Shown here: piece after piece, positions 60,456 through 64,000 of the stretch
Numbering within the stretch: position 1 is the first letter of the stretch
Layout: each line of letters opens with the position of its first letter
NCBI GenBank assembly: GCA_022818135.1
Contig: JAFMSR010000007.1
Span: forward strand, 27,120,980 to 27,184,979
DNA: 64,000 nt
Source: Saxidomus purpurata
Lineage: Eukaryota; Mollusca; Bivalvia; Venerida; Veneridae
Direction: 5' to 3'
The notes under the pieces: generated by a model
The model's input: the letters and a program-made list of their open reading frames with translations, nothing else
Databases searched by the model: none
Told to the model about the DNA's origin: nothing
Translations under genes and position numbers: made by a program

Positions 60456-63400
60456 GTGAGTTCTTACGCTCGTGTTCTCTGTCGTCTGGTGAAATTGAAG
60501 CGCCATCTGGCGTGATGATAGAGACGGAAGCTTAATTGCAACAATTAGCGGCTTCTAAATAGCCAGCAATATCTCTTTGCCACCATTCTTGTTGTTTTTC
60601 TAACGTAAATATATCATCACTTTCACAACGTATGCACAGCCGATTGCTTATAAATGAACCTTGGCTCGCAAGTATGACTTTAACAGTTTTACGCTATTTG
60701 TTTACAAAGGTTTTTGGAAAATTTGATAGCATTTTACAAGCGCGATCACAGCTTAATAAACGGCCCATTTCCTCCAAAAAGCACTTGTCGTAACAAAAAA
60801 TATTAATCATAATAGATGCCGCTGTGAGATGCTATGTTTCAGCAACGTGCCCGGTGTTGCATATATTTTGTATGTATATTCCTTTCATGCAAACGTACGT
60901 TCTTGTGAGAATTTAACATTTTTTCACACTCTGGCTGTATGTACATCATTTCTCACATTAACCTCACTTGAAATTCAATCAAATTTTAATTACATGAGAC
61001 CTAGTCAGTAATTAGATGCTGAAATTGCTGTTAACTTTTTTTGTCTCGAAAAAATGCTCAGAAAAAAAACTGATTTTCAGTGAGAACGAGCTTAGTTCTG
61101 AATTTGAAACGTGGCTTGAAGGAAAGGTGTTTGAGCCTTTCAATAACACAACACAACATATCGAAACGCAGCACAACATAGCATCACACTTCTACAAATA
61201 TCATGTAATATCATAACATACATTTATTATACATTATTGTATACTAATATTTTGGTGCATGTTTGTAAAAGAAACATATAAAACATTCATTGTTTCGTTT
61301 TCTGTTCTACTTTAAATGACTTCATTTTGTTTCCTGTACAACATTTAGCTATTTAGAATTTAGAAATTGTATAAGAAAAGTTGTCAATACAATAACAAAT
61401 ATATCATGCAAAGCTATTGAGCTATTTGACACTGTTCACTGTTCCTTGTCAAATGTGTACCATGATTATAAATAGCAGGCTCTACTGACGCTATTATTAA
61501 AGGTCCACTACTAAGCGAAAATTAAATGACAGTTATTTCAATGGCAAGTACATTACCTTATGCAAGACACTAAATTATGAAGATTGTCAGGTTAAAATTT
61601 ACAGAAAATGTTAGGAACACAAAGAAAAGTATGTGTATTATGTTGAAATCTCAGTGATTTGACAAAATGACTACCCAGGTCTTTTTAACTTTCTTCATAA
61701 TGCATAGAAAAATAAGTGTACATGTACTGTGGTTTATTTAGAATTTCTACATACCAACTTTCATTTTTTATTAAAAATAACTGATTTCTGTGTTTTTAAA
61801 GTATATTTGAATTTTCCCTTTCCTTAGTATTGGACCTTTAAGACTTGAATTTAACTTTTAAGTTTTGAAATCATCTTAGTGTCTTTCATTTGTAAGAACC
61901 ATATCACAATTCACTCTAAATAACATACTTATCACATTTTGTTAAGTTTGTTAACTGAAGGATATTGTGATAATATTTTAAAAATTAATATTGCTACCAA
62001 TGTACAATAACCATTGGTTTGTACAAATGTGACCTTTTTTTTTCTTTGATATATTTACGTAATTTTTTTGTAATCAATTGTGTATCTCTTGATCTGTACA
62101 AATATATATTTTGTCATAATATGTATGCAATTTTGTAAATAACTATATATCACTTGATTTGTTAAAAATCACTGCAAAGTGGACATAAAGAGAATAATAA
62201 TAAACAATAAGTTTAAGTTGATATATTTTAACTGTTTATAGCAGTCGGCAACAGTAACTGTAATAACCAGATATTAGTTTCTACAATTTTTTTTATTTTT
62301 CATTTTTTTTATAATTACCATTACTATTATTGCTTAAAACTGAAATTGTAATCACGTAATAACTACGTGTCTTATTACTACATATGGTGGAGGGTTGTTT
62401 TGGAATCCAATTATACATTGTATTATATAGAGTATTATTATGCTGTAGATCATGATACGAAACATGTTCAGCAATTTGTTTTTTTTAAATACAAAGAAAG
62501 AGAGTGCAAGTATGGGCGAGTGAATAAGATGTCATTTTCTTAGAGTAGAACATACTGGGGTCTTGGCGAGTTCACCAGTGGGAAAATCCCACGGTTGGTC
62601 GGGACTATAAACAATAAAAAAAATACTGCAGCTGTAAAAACTGAAATTGTCATTATTAAAATTATTATTACTATCATTTTAAAGTCCCAGGACCACATTT
62701 ACAAGTCGCTCTTATTTTACCAAGAAAGATGTCTTACCGGCGGAAATGGCCTTTCTTTTACCAAAAACAATTATAACTTTACTTTTAAAATTGATGTACA
62801 TGTAAGATATATAGAGCAGTTTTTTTTCAATGATATTGCAAAAACTAGAAAAGGCTACCTTGTAACTCTTTTTCGTGAAAAAGTGACTTGAATACAAAAG
62901 AAATGAATTTGTCAAAATTGTTTGAGAGTGAATAGAACATGATTCCTTCATTATCCTATCAATATATTTATTTTTCAATATCAGTTAATTCAAAAAGATC
63001 CAGTGGCCGAATGCATGAAGCGGTCGTAGGCCTACGTCCGGCTTATCTAGAGCGTACATAACGGTCGCAAAATTTAATCCGAGTGCATAAACGAGACGTA
63101 GCGTAAGTCAAGTAGTAAATCTAGCACGAAAGTCACGACTACTATAGAGTAGGCGTAACTATAGCTTGTTTGAATTTTTATATACATTATCATGTCAAAT
63201 ATCAGTAAAGGCAATAGTTTTGGTGTAAAAGTTTGTTGGAGACATATGGTTTTGTCATGTGTGTCCATCTGTTCGCCCGTCTGTCTGTAATATAGCGTTT
63301 CCAGTGATATCTCTTGAACTACTCGGTTTTTGAACCAAATTTCAACATATCAAGTCGATAACCTTTGGACACCGGCATATTTTGTTACACACTCGACAGA

Positions 63401-63780
63401 CATGCATGCGTTTTTGTAAACACTGTACATCACGTTTTGGCTACTTTCGGTTTACTGCGCGTGTTGTATACGTCAGCAAATAGATTGAGCTGTAACATGA
63501 AAGTAAAATTTCCATTGGCCCACCTACAGAGGTCACGCGCAGGGGTCACCCTGCCTGCTAACCTGCGCATGGACTTCTTTTTTTTTTTTTTTTTTTGCTA
63601 ACGGGAGGTCAATTTCAAGCGTTCTCATAAGATGTCAATATACCTAGGTTTGAGTACGACATGTCTGCTTTATGTCTGTGAAAAAATATTTGCACGCGCT
63701 CGAAACACTATCCCACAGGGGCCTGTACGCGAACGTTGGTAAAATGAAAATTTTCAAAGCTGGTAAAATTGTGTCCAAGG
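60456..63780. other. No recognised feature over 3.3 kb
   Basis: Very AT-rich. No second exon for the 60374 candidate, no terminal repeats and no tandem structure. A 19-T run lies at 63578-63596. Confidence 0.5.
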
Positions 63781-63786
63781 TCATTT

Positions 63787-63985
63787 TCAAGGTCGTCTAA
63801 AAGTGTCAGCATTTGCCTCGGACGTCTGAGTTTTCAACAGTCAGGAGCTGTCGGCATAGCCTTTAAATTCATACAGACAAAACGTGTTCCATACGGTCAC
63901 TGTCACTTCTATGGAAGGCCAAACCTGTCTTAACCCGCGTATACGTTTTATTACGTTACAGGTGTTCAAAGGATATACGGAACTC
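63787..63985 (+). repeat. Dispersed repeat, copy B (partner at 36341)
   Basis: Same order of lines as 36341-36495. It has an extra segment around CAACAGTCAGGAGCTGTCGG, and may run off the window edge. Confidence 0.65.
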
Positions 63986-64000
63986 CTGTTTCATCCGGCT

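Noticed and set aside
60842..60919. Second exon for the signal-peptide candidate at 60374
   Set aside because: A gtttcag acceptor exists and the frame fits, but it ends at a stop after about 23 codons with no domain character.

Overview
This is an AT-rich, intron-containing, repeat-dominated eukaryotic window, almost certainly from a marine bivalve mollusc. The evidence is the repeat content. There are many elements with AACAAGAG at the left end and GAGCTAAAA at the right end, built on 120-170 bp core tandem repeats and GGAC or GACGCC simple repeats, as in the 'pearl' / Helentron-like non-autonomous elements known from bivalves. There are also tRNA-derived SINEs, and one split gene of an animal immune or toxin family. 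The species cannot be named; a heterodont bivalve is a guess.

Only one convincing protein-coding gene is present, on the + strand from about 54.03 to 58.97 kb. Its visible exons encode a basic cytoplasmic tail and one membrane-spanning segment, a linker, a complete MACPF (perforin-like) domain with the Y-x6-FGTHF signature, and a C-terminal VMO-I-type domain of three repeats. A stop codon and an AATAAA signal follow. The exon carrying the start codon was not found. One 56-nt exon inside the VMO-I region breaks the frame. A 973-bp foldback transposon sits about 20 bp upstream of the MACPF exon acceptor.

Layout: 0-15 kb holds a succession of pearl-like elements, two tRNA-type SINEs and several hairpins. 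15.9-19.6 kb is a worn array of a short dispersed bivalve repeat, interrupted by a MITE and a SINE. 20.87-31.13 kb is a tandem array of nine full 1.05-1.14 kb units plus a half unit. 31-45 kb is mostly unrecognised AT-rich DNA with a palindrome, a (GA)n microsatellite, a 23-bp-type minisatellite and diverged duplications. 45.2-46.0 kb is a dead LINE ORF2 3' end. 46.9-47.8 kb is a foldback element with a 6-bp target duplication. 48.3-49.8 kb is a TIR transposon with a pearl-like element nested inside it. 50.8-52.3 kb is another pearl-like element carrying a TTAA-flanked insertion with a 211-nt T run. The MACPF gene follows, then a TA-flanked MITE, a SINE and a possible signal-peptide first exon at 60.37 kb. 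The last 3.5 kb shows almost nothing recognisable.

No CRISPR array, rRNA or bacterial feature was seen. The tRNA-like stretches look like SINE heads rather than working tRNA genes. All calls rest on reading the sequence by eye; no alignment or database search was possible.
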